In this document: piece by piece, positions 54,595 to 64,000 of the stretch
How positions within the stretch are numbered: the first letter of the stretch is position 1
Layout of the letters: each line of letters opens with the position of its first letter
DNA from: Muricea muricata
Taxonomy: Eukaryota; Cnidaria; Anthozoa; Malacalcyonacea; Plexauridae
DNA length: 64,000 bases
Assembly (NCBI GenBank): GCA_963855995.1
Contig: OY979717.1
Coordinates: 64,040,243 to 64,104,242 of the forward strand
Direction of reading: 5' to 3'
Position numbers and translations under genes: made by a program
The notes under the pieces: model-generated
What the model saw: the letters and a program-made list of their open reading frames with translations, nothing else
The model's database searches: none
Told to the model about the DNA's origin: nothing

Positions 54595-55551
54595 AAACTG
54601 TATTACCATTTCTTTAGAAATTTATTGTTTTCACAGTCAATGAACAAGGATACATTAGTGCAAGCGGCAGGATAACAAGAGTGGCAGTTTCATGACTGCA
54701 AATATATTTTATGTTGCCTGGAAATTAACGCTGAGTATAAAGAGAATGATAATAACTATTATAAGTACTTCACTGAAAATTTAATGCATGTTGGTCGTAC
54801 TTTAGCGAGGAGATGGAACAATTTGAGGTATAATAAAAAGGAGTGTATACTTAAATACTTGGAATTATGGAATTATTTCTTGGAGATATGCCATTTCCAG
54901 AACTAGCTTTTCACAGGATATCTCGTTGATCCGCTTTCGCTTAGTCTTTTGATGAGAGTATCCTGTTTGACAATTCTCGACATCGATTTAAACTTTACGA
55001 GTGAAGCAACGATTTTTTCATAGAATTAGTGACGAGCTAATACAACCAAGATCCAAGAGAATTAACTTTTTACGCTATACGTATTGTAACGTGTTACGTA
55101 CTATACAAGACGTACAACAAATAACAACAACCTTAATTGCAATAGCTGTATGTATTTCTGTTTTGACTGTAGGCCACAATAATTGGACAATTGCAACGTG
55201 ACAATTATTCGACAATTATAATAAAACTAGCGAGATACAAAGCCATCCTCGCACGACATGAATTGCCCTTCCTAGGCCCCATATATGTTGTATACGACAT
55301 GGTGTTGATTGTTGTTATCCAAATAGGTCATTTAGTTTTGTACTAAATATCATAACTCCTTAACACATACCTTTATGAGAAATGGCCTTTGTGAGAATTG
55401 CTTTAGCTGGGTATACGGCGTATTTTTCGTATTCTTTCATGTACTAAGTAACCGGCAGTCTTTGTGGTGATTTGGGTTTTCCCTATTTCTTCGCGCAGCT
55501 GAAATGACAACTACTGCACTACATTGCTGACGAAAACCATTGATATATATC
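54595..55551. other. Intergenic DNA, nothing recognised
   Basis: A 66-codon ORF at 55001-55201 resembles no family I know and has no supporting signals. Confidence 0.45.
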
Positions 55552-56694
55552 CTGGATAGCGCAACTTAATACTGGCGCCTAGAAAATGTTGAAGTCAGCA
55601 ACTCGCCAGCGGCGGCCATATTGGACTATCCCACTTCCAATTGAATAGTATATTAAGCTGTGTCGTTTTATGCGTATTTTTTATTTTCTTTTGCCGAAGT
55701 TGGGCCAGTTTTTTTTAAATCGCGACGATGGAGCAACGAAAAAGAGTTTGGAATAAAAATTAGAGGAATTTCGCGTCGTAGATTAGAAAATTATCACATA
55801 TTTCGGATGTCAAGGAGTGGACTACTCGACTACAGCCTCGCTGTTTCACATATTTCACTGCGAAATGTCAGAATAAAAGGTTGTTTGCAAACAAGTGATT
55901 GAAAGTGGTGGACATTTTCAATTTTTCCATGTAGAATGTTGCAGTAATACAGATAAACAGGTATGACCTATTTAGATGAAACACTAAATGTATATCATAT
56001 ATTATACATGATACATTTTAATGTTTATTTCAATGTTTGCTGGATATTATAGGCATGATGCTAGTGTTTTTAATGTATAATAAACAAAGATTAAAGTGCT
56101 GTTTGATTACAATTTCTGGAAGAACTTCCAGTTCTTTGTATAGGGACATCTTTGTCTGTTATGGAGCTCTACGTAGCAGAACCTTTAAATCCATTGTTAC
56201 ATGTTTGGTTTGTCTCACTAAACTTCACTAATTCACTTTAAATTGCTGGCATTTTGTATTTAACACTATTTCTACATTTTCTTGAAAGCATATACTGTAT
56301 TTGAAATAGTTTTACCTTTCATTTCAGGTGTATTCAAGATGCTGATAGTACAAAGTTAAAAGACGAAATTCAGGAGCAGCTACATAATTCAGCAAGAGAA
56401 CTGTTGCTTAATTGAAAATAACTATTTTGTCAAATTTTTATTATTAAAGATTTTTTTAATTGGAACAATGTGTAATTTTTCATAATAAACAATAGTTATT
56501 CTATTTACACTGCTTCAATAGGATGTTAAAGCCAGAGGTGTGTGTACTATATACTCTGTATGTGTGTGCATTATTTCTGTTTTGATGAAACTGATGGCTT
56601 TAAAACAAGGACATACAGCATTACTAAATATCTTCATACTTTAGGAATATCTAAGATAAGTTTATAACTTATCAAAATAATATGCCAAGTCAGT

Positions 56695-57058
56695 TCAGCA
56701 GAAGATTCTTTGTGATGACTGCCGCACTGCTCTAGGATCACAAGATAACACTGCTCCATCATCTGAGTTCCTGAAATTGAAAGATAGTGGCAAATTATTC
56801 AAGCCTTCCCCCAGTGTCGTCAACATTTGTAATGAAAGCGAAAAGCGTTTTGAAAGAATGCTGGCAAAAAATGCTGGGAAGCTTCCCCATGGCAAAGGCA
56901 TACCTGAGGCCATTGCTACAGTAGTTTTAAGCACTTTAAAAGTATCATCCCTATTTACAGAACAGAACTAGATGATCACGTGTTTGATTGGACAGTGGAT
57001 GACAATCATGTTTACAAGCTGATCAAGAAGATTTTAAAATGCTACTGTAAAGTCCGGT
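56695..57058 (+). pseudogene. P/THAP-like transposase C-terminal remnant
   Basis: The open part (56777-56971) begins MKDSGKLFKPSPSVVNICNE. The frame breaks at about 56970 and HVYKLIKKILKCYCKVR follows in another frame. The order (KLxxPSxxVxxIC, then DNHxxxLIKxI) is typical of this transposase group as I know it, but the match is short. Confidence 0.5.
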
Positions 57059-57059
57059 G

Positions 57060-57780
57060 TCACGGTCTCAGCAATCCCCCAGTCTGAGTTATCCCCTTTG
57101 ATCGTCTGCGCATGCGCGTACACCGCGGACCGCTGAGCACGTAGCTAGCTGGTCTCAACGCTCCCCCAGTCTGAGTTATCCCCTGGTTATCCGTGTGGTT
57201 TTTGCGTGGTTGTATTTGCTTTGCGTCTTTCTTATTTACAAAAAAAAGCACTTCAAACGTTTTCTCATAAAAGCATATCATTGTTACCTTGTTAGATATG
57301 GTAAGACCATTACTAGATATCGTATTATTGCTTTATAAATATGATTTAATACTTTTGTATATTTTTCAAAACTTATAGAGAACTCAGATTACGAAGTATT
57401 GATTGAGACTAGTCTGATCGAATGCTCCCAGTCTGAGTTTATCTGAAAAGGAGATACCCCCAGTTTGGGGAGCATTCCGACCAGTATCAATACTCCCCAG
57501 TCTGAGTTATCCCATTTCTAAAATAAATTATAACAGGAGATACCCCAGACTGGGGAGCACTGAGACCAGTATCAATACTCTCCAGTCTGAGTTATCCCAT
57601 TTCTAAAATAAACTATAACAGGAGATACCCCAGTTTGGGGAGAATTCCGACCAGTATCAATACTCCCCAGTCTGAGTCATCCCATTTCTAAAATAGATTA
57701 TAACGGAAGAGATACCCCAGACTGGGGAGCATTCAGCCCAGTATCAATACTCCCCAGTCTGAGTTATCCCAACAGGAATA
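57060..57780. repeat. Tandem array with CCCCAGTCTGAGTTATCCC words
   Basis: From 57420 four copies of an approximately 84-bp unit occur: GACCAGTATCAATACTCCCC, AGTCTGAGTTATCCCATTTC, TAAAATAAATTATAACAGGA, GATACCCCAGACTGGGGAGC. Each unit contains an inverted pair (CCCCAGTCTG / CAGACTGGGG), so single strands can fold. Two further copies of the core word lie at 57077 and 57163. Confidence 0.9.
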
Positions 57781-58431
57781 TGATTCGATTCAAAGTCACA
57801 GATCGAGCAAGATGGTAAGATGTCACTGCACATCAACGCAAGAACAATGTCAAAAACCTTACTTTATAATTACCTGTTGAGAGAATCTCTTTCTTCAACC
57901 TTCGTTTAAGTTCTTCATGGGGTCCATTTGAAGATGGTGTAAATGCAAAATGATTTGTTTATTTAAATATGGCTGCATTGGCGGCATACCGTGGTCTGTG
58001 TTCACTCCTACAAACTTGAATTTATCGAAGTTACGATGCCAAAGTAACTGAATGCCCGTGATTTTTCACTCAAAATCGTTCTTTTATTGTGCTGTCCTTA
58101 TAATTAAACTATTCGGTCCGAATACTTTTACATATGATGCGAAATAATCGCGAAGAGGACAGCTCAGTATTACAAGTGCATACCTAAGAGCACTGAAAGT
58201 GGGATAGTCCAATATGGCCGCCGCTAACCGCCGCTGACTTCAGCACAAACGCCGGATGCGCTATCCAGTATTATATAATAATACGTGTTCATTCTGCATT
58301 TTCATTGGTCGCGAGCTGTGTGTTATTAAAGTACACACGCACAGATGACGTCAGCTGATGGCGAGAACTAATTTAGCTAATTTATTTCGCGGGTCTTCGC
58401 ATGATTTTTGCCAACTTTATTATAATATAAA

Positions 58432-58616
58432 ACAAATAGATTTCATTTTTTTGTGCTTCTGCACTGTAATAGATCACAGATGACGCCATAGCGTGTGAAG
58501 AACAAAAAGTCACGCACTCGACTGCGTCTCGTGCGTACTTTTTTGTTCTTCACACGCTATGACGTCATCTGTGATCTATTACAGTACAGACGCACGCAAA
58601 AATGAAATCTATTTGT
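58432..58616. repeat. 78-bp-arm hairpin with CTCG-rich tip
   Basis: CTGTAATAGATCACAGATGA and CATAGCGTGTGAAGAACAAA on the left return complemented on the right with only a few mismatches. The tip is GCACTCGACTGCGTCTCGTGC. The word TTTCATTGGTCGCGAG lies about 130 bp upstream. Confidence 0.9.
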
Positions 58617-59029
58617 TAAATATACACGGCCAAAAATTGAACAGGTTGTTGGTGCATGATGGTTGAACAACACCGGAACAATGTTGTTATCATGGTTGAA
58701 CAGTACTGTTGAAACAACATTGTTGAACAATATTGTTGTGACAATATTGTTCGGACTTGATGGATGAACAATGCTGTTCCACGTTGTTGGAACAAGGGCT
58801 TAACAATACTGATAAAACAACGATGTTAAATGTTGTCAGAACAATATTGTTAGGCATTGTTGTTTTATCATGCCTCGACAATATTGTTGTAACAATATTG
58901 TTCGGACTTGATGGATAAACAATGCTGTTCGATGCTGTTGGAACAAGGCTCAACAATACTGATAAAACAAAGATGTTAAATGTTGTCAGAACAATATTGT
59001 TAGGCATTACACAGCCAGAAACGCCACAG

Positions 59030-59480
59030 ACGTGCTGCAAGTTGTGGACTTTACCGACTTGCTGCAAGTTGTCATCAAGTTGCAGCAAGCCTGTTGACTT
59101 CATCAAGTTGCAGCAAGTCTGTGAGGATCAGACTTGCTGCAAATTGATATTTGCAGACTTGCTGCAAGTTGTTACAACAACTTGCAGCAAGCTTGCATGT
59201 GGATATCAAGTCTTGACAAGTCTGTCGTACAGCAACTTGCAGCAAGTCGGTTGAACGCATCAATGCTGATGCAAGTTGCAAAAATCAGACTTGCTGCAAG
59301 TTGATTTTTTCAGATTTGCTGCAAGTTGACATCACAGACTTGCTGCAAAACTGAAACCACAAATTGCAGCATGTTTGTTGAAAGCATCAGTGCTGATACA
59401 AGAGAATCTTGCTGCAAATTGAATATATATAAGTTGCTGCAAATTTGCAGTGAAAATCAGACTTGATGCGATTTAATATT
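59030..59480. repeat. TTGCTGCAAG word array
   Basis: More than 15 copies of CTTGCTGCAAG or its complement CTTGCAGCAAG at irregular spacing, most in GACTTGCTGCAAGTTG. The words pair with each other, so the strand can form many alternative hairpins. Confidence 0.85.
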
Positions 59481-60829
59481 TTAATGCAGCCTTTCTGCAA
59501 GTTACTGAAAAAACTTGCTTGTGAATAACAAGTCTTGTCAAAGCTATAGCCTGTATTTATATATAAGGGCTGACAGACCTAACAGTCGTTAGCGTAAAAT
59601 AATTGAAATCTATCCTCGAACATTGGTTGGAAAATGTTAAAAATACGTAAGAAAAACTATTCTTGATATTTAAAATAAAGCGGCACTAAAATTAAAGTTT
59701 TGCTGCAGTGACTTTATTTATTTTTGTTAATGATAAATTGTCACGAACAGTCGATACAGCATTTGATTGGCTTTTAAAATTCAAGAACAATCTAACAACC
59801 AATCCGAAATCAAGATCAGACCGTATTCGTCATTACAAACAGCAAGCAACAGCAAGAAAGATATATTTAAAAAAAAACAACAGAAGATGTCAAGTCTTTG
59901 AAAGGTTGAATAGAGATTGAAGCGAAAAAATAGAGGTACAGTTAAAGTATAGTTCTTTACTTGGTGTATAGATGGGAGTTTAGACTAAAAATGACATTTT
60001 AATCATGTTTCTTACCATTTTCATAGGCGAAAAGACATTTCGTGTTTCGGATATGTATAAAGAAGACATTTAGCAGTATCCCAGCGAAAACGACGAAGAA
60101 AAGTCAAGCTCGCATGTGGCACGACTGCACCATACATAAGGTAATTGTCATCTCAACGTGTTCTTTATTTAAAACGTGTACAAGTTAGAATAGCTCTAAC
60201 AGTGTTGAGAGCATTTGCGAAAAGCCGGTCGTTTCAGTACTTTTGTTGTTTTTTGAGCAGTTTTGATAATGCATGCATTTGTAAAATAAATTTCTGCGTC
60301 AATATATATGATATACTTGACTAAAATATAAAATACTTAGCTAGAAAAGATTCAAACTTTACAATACTATCCACTGAGATTAATAATTCTATTTGAAATT
60401 TCTCTGTAGAATTTTAAGGAATTAAAAGTGATCTTGGACTTGACCATCCTACGCAAGTGAAATATTGACATTATATGGAGGAACATACAAAAAATCGGCA
60501 GCGTCGGCTAAAGGAGGGGGCTGTGCTAACAGACGACAATGTTTTGGCTAGCCTGCTGATAATAAAATGGTTCTTAACGGTTTTTAATGTTAATGTTTTT
60601 AATAATAGATCGTAGTTTTAGATGGCGTAATGCTATTTTTACATAATGAAAATGTAAATGACAAATGTATACGAGTATACACTGTAATGCGGATAAAATA
60701 ATATAAAGCAATTCATTTATTTCCTGTGTTTTTCTTTATGGTTTAGTCAATATGATATGCAAGCTTGATTTCCAAAGATGTTGTCAGCAAAAAAAACTAC
60801 TGTTATCATGTTGATTTTAGTTGTTTTAA

Positions 60830-61210
60830 CAGCATTGTTTATGCTTGTTGAGTCATCAACCGGGAACAGCATTGTTCCAACAACCGAGAAAAGCACTGTT
60901 GTTTGAACAACCAGGAACAGTATTGTGTCATCAACTAAGCCTACGCGTAGACAGTAAGCCGGGAACAGCATTGTTCTGACAACCGAAAACAGTACTGTTG
61001 TTTGAACAACCAGGAACAGTATTGATTCATCAACCGGGAACAGTACTGTTCCAACAACCGAGAACAGCACTGTTGTTTCAACAACCAGGAACAGTATTGT
61101 GTCATCAACCAGGAACAGTACTGTTGTTTGAACAACCTGGAACAGCATTGTTCTAACAACCGGGAACAGCATTGTTCTAACAACCGGGAACAAATTGATA
61201 ACCTGGGTTG
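60830..61210. repeat. AACAACC(A/G)GGAACAG(T/C)ATTG tandem array
   Basis: Units of roughly 24-60 bp contain GGGAACAGCATTGTTC, GAGAACAGCACTGTTGTTTG and GGAACAGTATTGTGTCATC in changing order. A 161-codon minus-strand ORF (LFPVVRTMLFPVVRTMLF-like) is a by-product. Confidence 0.85.
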
Positions 61211-61821
61211 TTGAATGCCGCCCCAACAACATTGCTACATCCTGATCTCAACAGGCGTTGAACAACTTGTTGACAGCTTGCAACAACATGATGATTTTTA
61301 CGCGTGTATATCAGTGACGAAAACACCGCGGAAAAACGTCTGCGCATGCGTGATTAGTCAAGCCAATGCCAATGTGCCAGTGTAGCGTCCAGGTGTCTAG
61401 CTTTCCTGCCCGCAATAAAGATTTTAAACAAACTTTCTTTACGTTGAGTGTACTTCACTGTTATTTATTTTTACTCACAATCACTTATAGCGAACTACAA
61501 CAAAATATGTGTACAAAAAACAACTCCAAAGAAGAATACGCGTCCTTACGCCGTCCTCTTTCTGCTCCCACGGAGGGAAGGTTCAGTACTTTTCTTTCCA
61601 AACGGAGGGAAGGGTCATTCCATTAATCTACTACACCAAAACGTATAGCACAGAAACACTGAAAATTCTCAGAGATACACAAAAACTGTAAGTATTGTTA
61701 AAAACCCTATAATTATGTACTTCAAGAATGGATCAACATAACGTAATGGAACTCAGTGGGGTCTACTTTAATTCAAGACACAAACAGCACAGTAAATTAA
61801 ATGCTCATAATCATAATCATA

Positions 61822-63343
61822 CAGGATGTATCAAAAAAAAGTTTACAGTTGGGAAAAAGTCGATAAATTAATGGTGGAAATAAGTAGTTTGACGTCCTCA
61901 TGGTTTATCTGACAGTAAAATGATTTGAAATAATAACCATTTTTGGAGTGAAGACCGAGAAGCACTTTTTAAAGAGCGTGCGCGCAAAAGTGAAACATTT
62001 AAAACACAATTTGAATACATAAGGTAAAATATGGCACATACTGTTTGAGCCAAGAAAGTTTCAAAAAGTTTTGTCAATGCCAACGCGAACGCTCGCCGTC
62101 CAAGTCTTGGATTATTTACTGTTTTTCGTTTTTAAATTTAAAGCGCTCATTAATTATAGCCTGCGTGCAGCTCTTGCATAAATCAGAACACGGGAATCCA
62201 CAAGGGATATTGCGTTAATTCGAGAATAATTTTCAGTGTTTATTTATGCCGAATACTGTTGCATTCTTGATCTTTTAAACAGCCCCATTTCACTGTTTAC
62301 AGTGTTCAGCTATGGACTGATTGTGTTGTGACTAAGCACGACGAACCATAACTCTGTCCTGCTTGATATGATCATTTGTCCCTGATTATTTATTTCGACG
62401 TTAGGTACGCTTTGGGTGCCACATTGACGTTTCGCCTTTTCCCAAGTGAATTAAAACATTTTAAGGAATTGCCTGCGATTGCAGTTGTTTTTCACGAAAC
62501 GCTTTGGAGAACGAGTAGTCGCATTAAACTATGCTGTTGAGTGGCCACCGAGATCCCAGACTTAACTCCGTTTCTCCTCTGGGGCTATATCAAGTCAAAG
62601 TTTATACTACACCGTTGGCTAATCTGGATGACCTCGAGATGAGAATCCGTAACGAAATAGATATTCTTAGGCAGGACATATAGCTATGGTTCGACGTGCT
62701 GTTAATAGCATGACTGCCAGAGCTGAGCTATGCTTGCAATGAAATGCTGGTCATGTTGAAGACTAATAGCAACAATGTAAATTTTTGTAAAGAAACCCTG
62801 TAAATAAACCCCTGAAAACGTTGTAATATCTGCAAAAATCGTTAGAAACAATGTTGAAATAAAGAATTAATACAGCTTAAACGACGCTAGTAAAAGCTTA
62901 AAGTCCCTTGTGGTTCCCGTGTTTTGATTTATGCAAAAATCTGAGCGCGCAAAAAGTTAAATGGGCAAAATGCATAATTAACGAGCGCTTTAAATTTAAA
63001 AACGAAAAGCAGTAAATAATCCGAGATTTGGACACCGCGCGTTCGTGTTGGCATTGATGAATCTTTTTGAAACGTTCTGAGCTCAAGCAGTATGTACCAT
63101 ATTTTAGCCCTATGTATCCAAATTGCGTTTTAAACGTGTCATTTTTGTGCGCAAGCTCTTTGAAAAGTGCTTCTCGATAACAGAATTTTCACCCTAAAAA
63201 TGGTTATTATTTCAAATCATTTTACTGTCAGATAAACCGCAGGCCGTCAAGCTACTTATTTCCACCAACGGTTTTCGCAAACTTTGTGCGCTGATTAATT
63301 TATCGACTTTTTCCCAACTGTAAACTTTTTTTGATACACCCTG
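61822..63343. mobile_element. Mariner-type transposon relic with TA target duplications
   Basis: Ends CAGGATGTATCAAAAAAAAG and CTTTTTTTGATACACCCTG sit between TA dinucleotides (61820-61821, 63344-63345). Long inverted arms (61822-62205 and 62905-63343, about 80% complementary) enclose 62470-62690, which encodes VEWPPRSPDL and LWGYIKSKF-type residues on the plus strand. That is the C-terminal end of a Tc1/mariner DDE transposase, around its third catalytic residue. The rest of the transposase is lost. Confidence 0.85.
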
Positions 63344-63345
63344 TA

Positions 63346-63600
63346 TAGCAAAGATCAGACGTGCAATTCCTGATCATTTGCGCACTCCAGTACAGCATGA
63401 GCATGAGTACAGCACAGTGAGTGGCCCAAGCTCGCGCGAGTGTTAATACTATCGGTTTGGTTTTTGCACTTAAATTTTGAAATAAAATTTATTTTTATTA
63501 CAGATTATTTTACGGATTGTACACGTTTTTGGGGTAATGCAGTAATATCATAACGTCAAAAATGTTTTAGTAAGCCAATTGATAGCATTTTCTATCACAG
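63346..63600. other. Intergenic DNA, nothing recognised
   Basis: No coding, RNA or repeat feature is supported. Confidence 0.4.
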
Positions 63601-63892
63601 TCATGTAGTAAAGTCAGTGAACATGAGAGAAACGCGCTTGTTTTATATATGCCATTTAGGCCACATGCACTTACCGATTTCCAAGCCACTCCATCCAGCC
63701 TGTCCTAGATGCCTAATTTTGTGTATACTATAAATATGTATAAACAAAGTGATACAGTAAAGGACAGACTCGATGAATTCGCTTGAAAATCGGTAAGTGT
63801 GAACTAAATGACACGATGAATAAGTGTGTTCATCGACAATATTGTGAATTAGAGATTATTTTATTATTTAATTTACTGACTTTACAACATAA
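63601..63892. repeat. Fold-back (MITE-like) at the window end
   Basis: Outer GTAGTAAAGTCAGTGAAC and the right TTTACTGACTTTACAAC pair. Inner CACTTACCGATTTCCAAGC and GCTTGAAAATCGGTAAGTG pair. Non-coding. Confidence 0.65.
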
Positions 63893-64000
63893 CACCAAAT
63901 GGCAGTGAGAGTAAATGCTAGTAACGGGCTAACTAAGACATTTATGATATTAGTTTAAAAATACCCAAGAACGTGTAGAATACGTAATAGAATCGAAGTA

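Larger units (their letters stand above)
55552..58268 (+). mobile_element. DNA transposon, 2.7 kb, with about 85-bp terminal inverted repeats
   Basis: Both ends begin CTGGATAGCGC inward and share GTTGAAGTCAGC/GCTGACTTCAGC and GGCGGCCATATTGGACTATCCC with its complement. Inside, on the plus strand, 56700-57055 encodes PSVVNICNESEKRFERML, GIPEAIATVVLSTLKVSSLF and DNHVYKLIKKILKCYCKVR. This resembles the C-terminal part of THAP/P-element-like transposases. No catalytic core or THAP finger is identified. A tandem array occupies 57060-57780. Confidence 0.65.
58621..61310. mobile_element. Composite element built of palindromic-word arrays
   Basis: Possible ends are TATACACGGCCAAAAAT and ATTTTTACGCGTGTATA. 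The left part (58640-59010) is rich in AACAATATTGTT and holds a direct repeat of about 118 bp (58741-58858, 58892-59008). Next (59030-59480) comes an array of GACTTGCTGCAAGTTG in both orientations. The middle (59500-60740) is mostly unique, with a basic 70-residue ORF (59708-59920). The right part (60830-61210) has repeated CCGGGAACAGCATTGTTC and AACAACCAGGAACAGTATTG words. No target duplication was seen, so the outer limits are tentative. Confidence 0.5.

Noticed and set aside
55001..55201. 66-codon ORF ending in a hydrophobic stretch (LIAIAVCISVLTV)
   Set aside because: Could be a small membrane peptide by chance. No conservation, context or splice signals seen.
60747..61232. 161-codon minus-strand ORF with LFPVVRTM repeats
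   Set aside because: Translation of the AACAACC-GGAACAG tandem array.

Overview
The window is AT-rich animal DNA. Genes are split by GT-AG introns, many of them filled with transposable elements. The gene set (FAN1 nuclease, a single SHC-type adaptor, a Schlafen-like AlbA protein) and the repeat mix (GIY-YIG Penelope-like elements, LINEs related to CR1/L2, hAT elements with 8-bp target duplications, Tc1/mariner relics, many fold-back elements, long TA microsatellites) suggest a marine invertebrate, perhaps a cnidarian. The species cannot be fixed from the sequence alone.

Layout. 1-7500: a repeat-dense intergenic region with fold-backs, a hAT-type MITE, a minus-strand LINE relic split by another hAT MITE, and a plus-strand LINE relic. 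7559-30052 (+): a complete FAN1 gene of 12 coding exons (about 883 residues) with UBZ zinc finger, SAP region, TPR-like helices and VRR-NUC nuclease. Intron 6 is almost entirely one hAT-like element carrying a remnant OTU-protease motif. Intron 7 (8.4 kb) holds a rearranged Tc1-like transposon and two oppositely oriented, nearly identical Penelope-like elements bordered by TA microsatellites. 30053-33628: fold-back elements, including one that interrupts a tRNA-like SINE. 33629-46584 (+): an SHC adaptor gene of at least 10 coding exons (PTB - CH1 - SH2). Its introns carry a Tc1 fragment joined to a Penelope tail, a 24-bp minisatellite and, inside the SH2-coding part, a 2.5-kb array of 42-bp repeats. 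46585-51421: intergenic DNA with a 1.5-kb fold-back. 51422-53576 (-): an intronless Schlafen-like gene with one apparent frameshift. 53577-64000: DNA transposons and fold-backs, including a 2.7-kb element with a transposase remnant and an 84-bp repeat array, an element made of AACAATATTGTT- and TTGCTGCAAG-type arrays, and a mariner-type relic with TA target duplications.

FAN1 acts in interstrand-crosslink repair and SHC in receptor tyrosine kinase signalling. Being neighbours here implies no shared function. No candidate for an entirely new system stands out. The best leads are the hammerhead-like motifs beside Penelope elements, the OTU-bearing hAT element, the recurring hairpins with paired CTCG motifs at the tip, the higher-order 42-bp array inside SHC, and the frameshift in the Schlafen-like gene.
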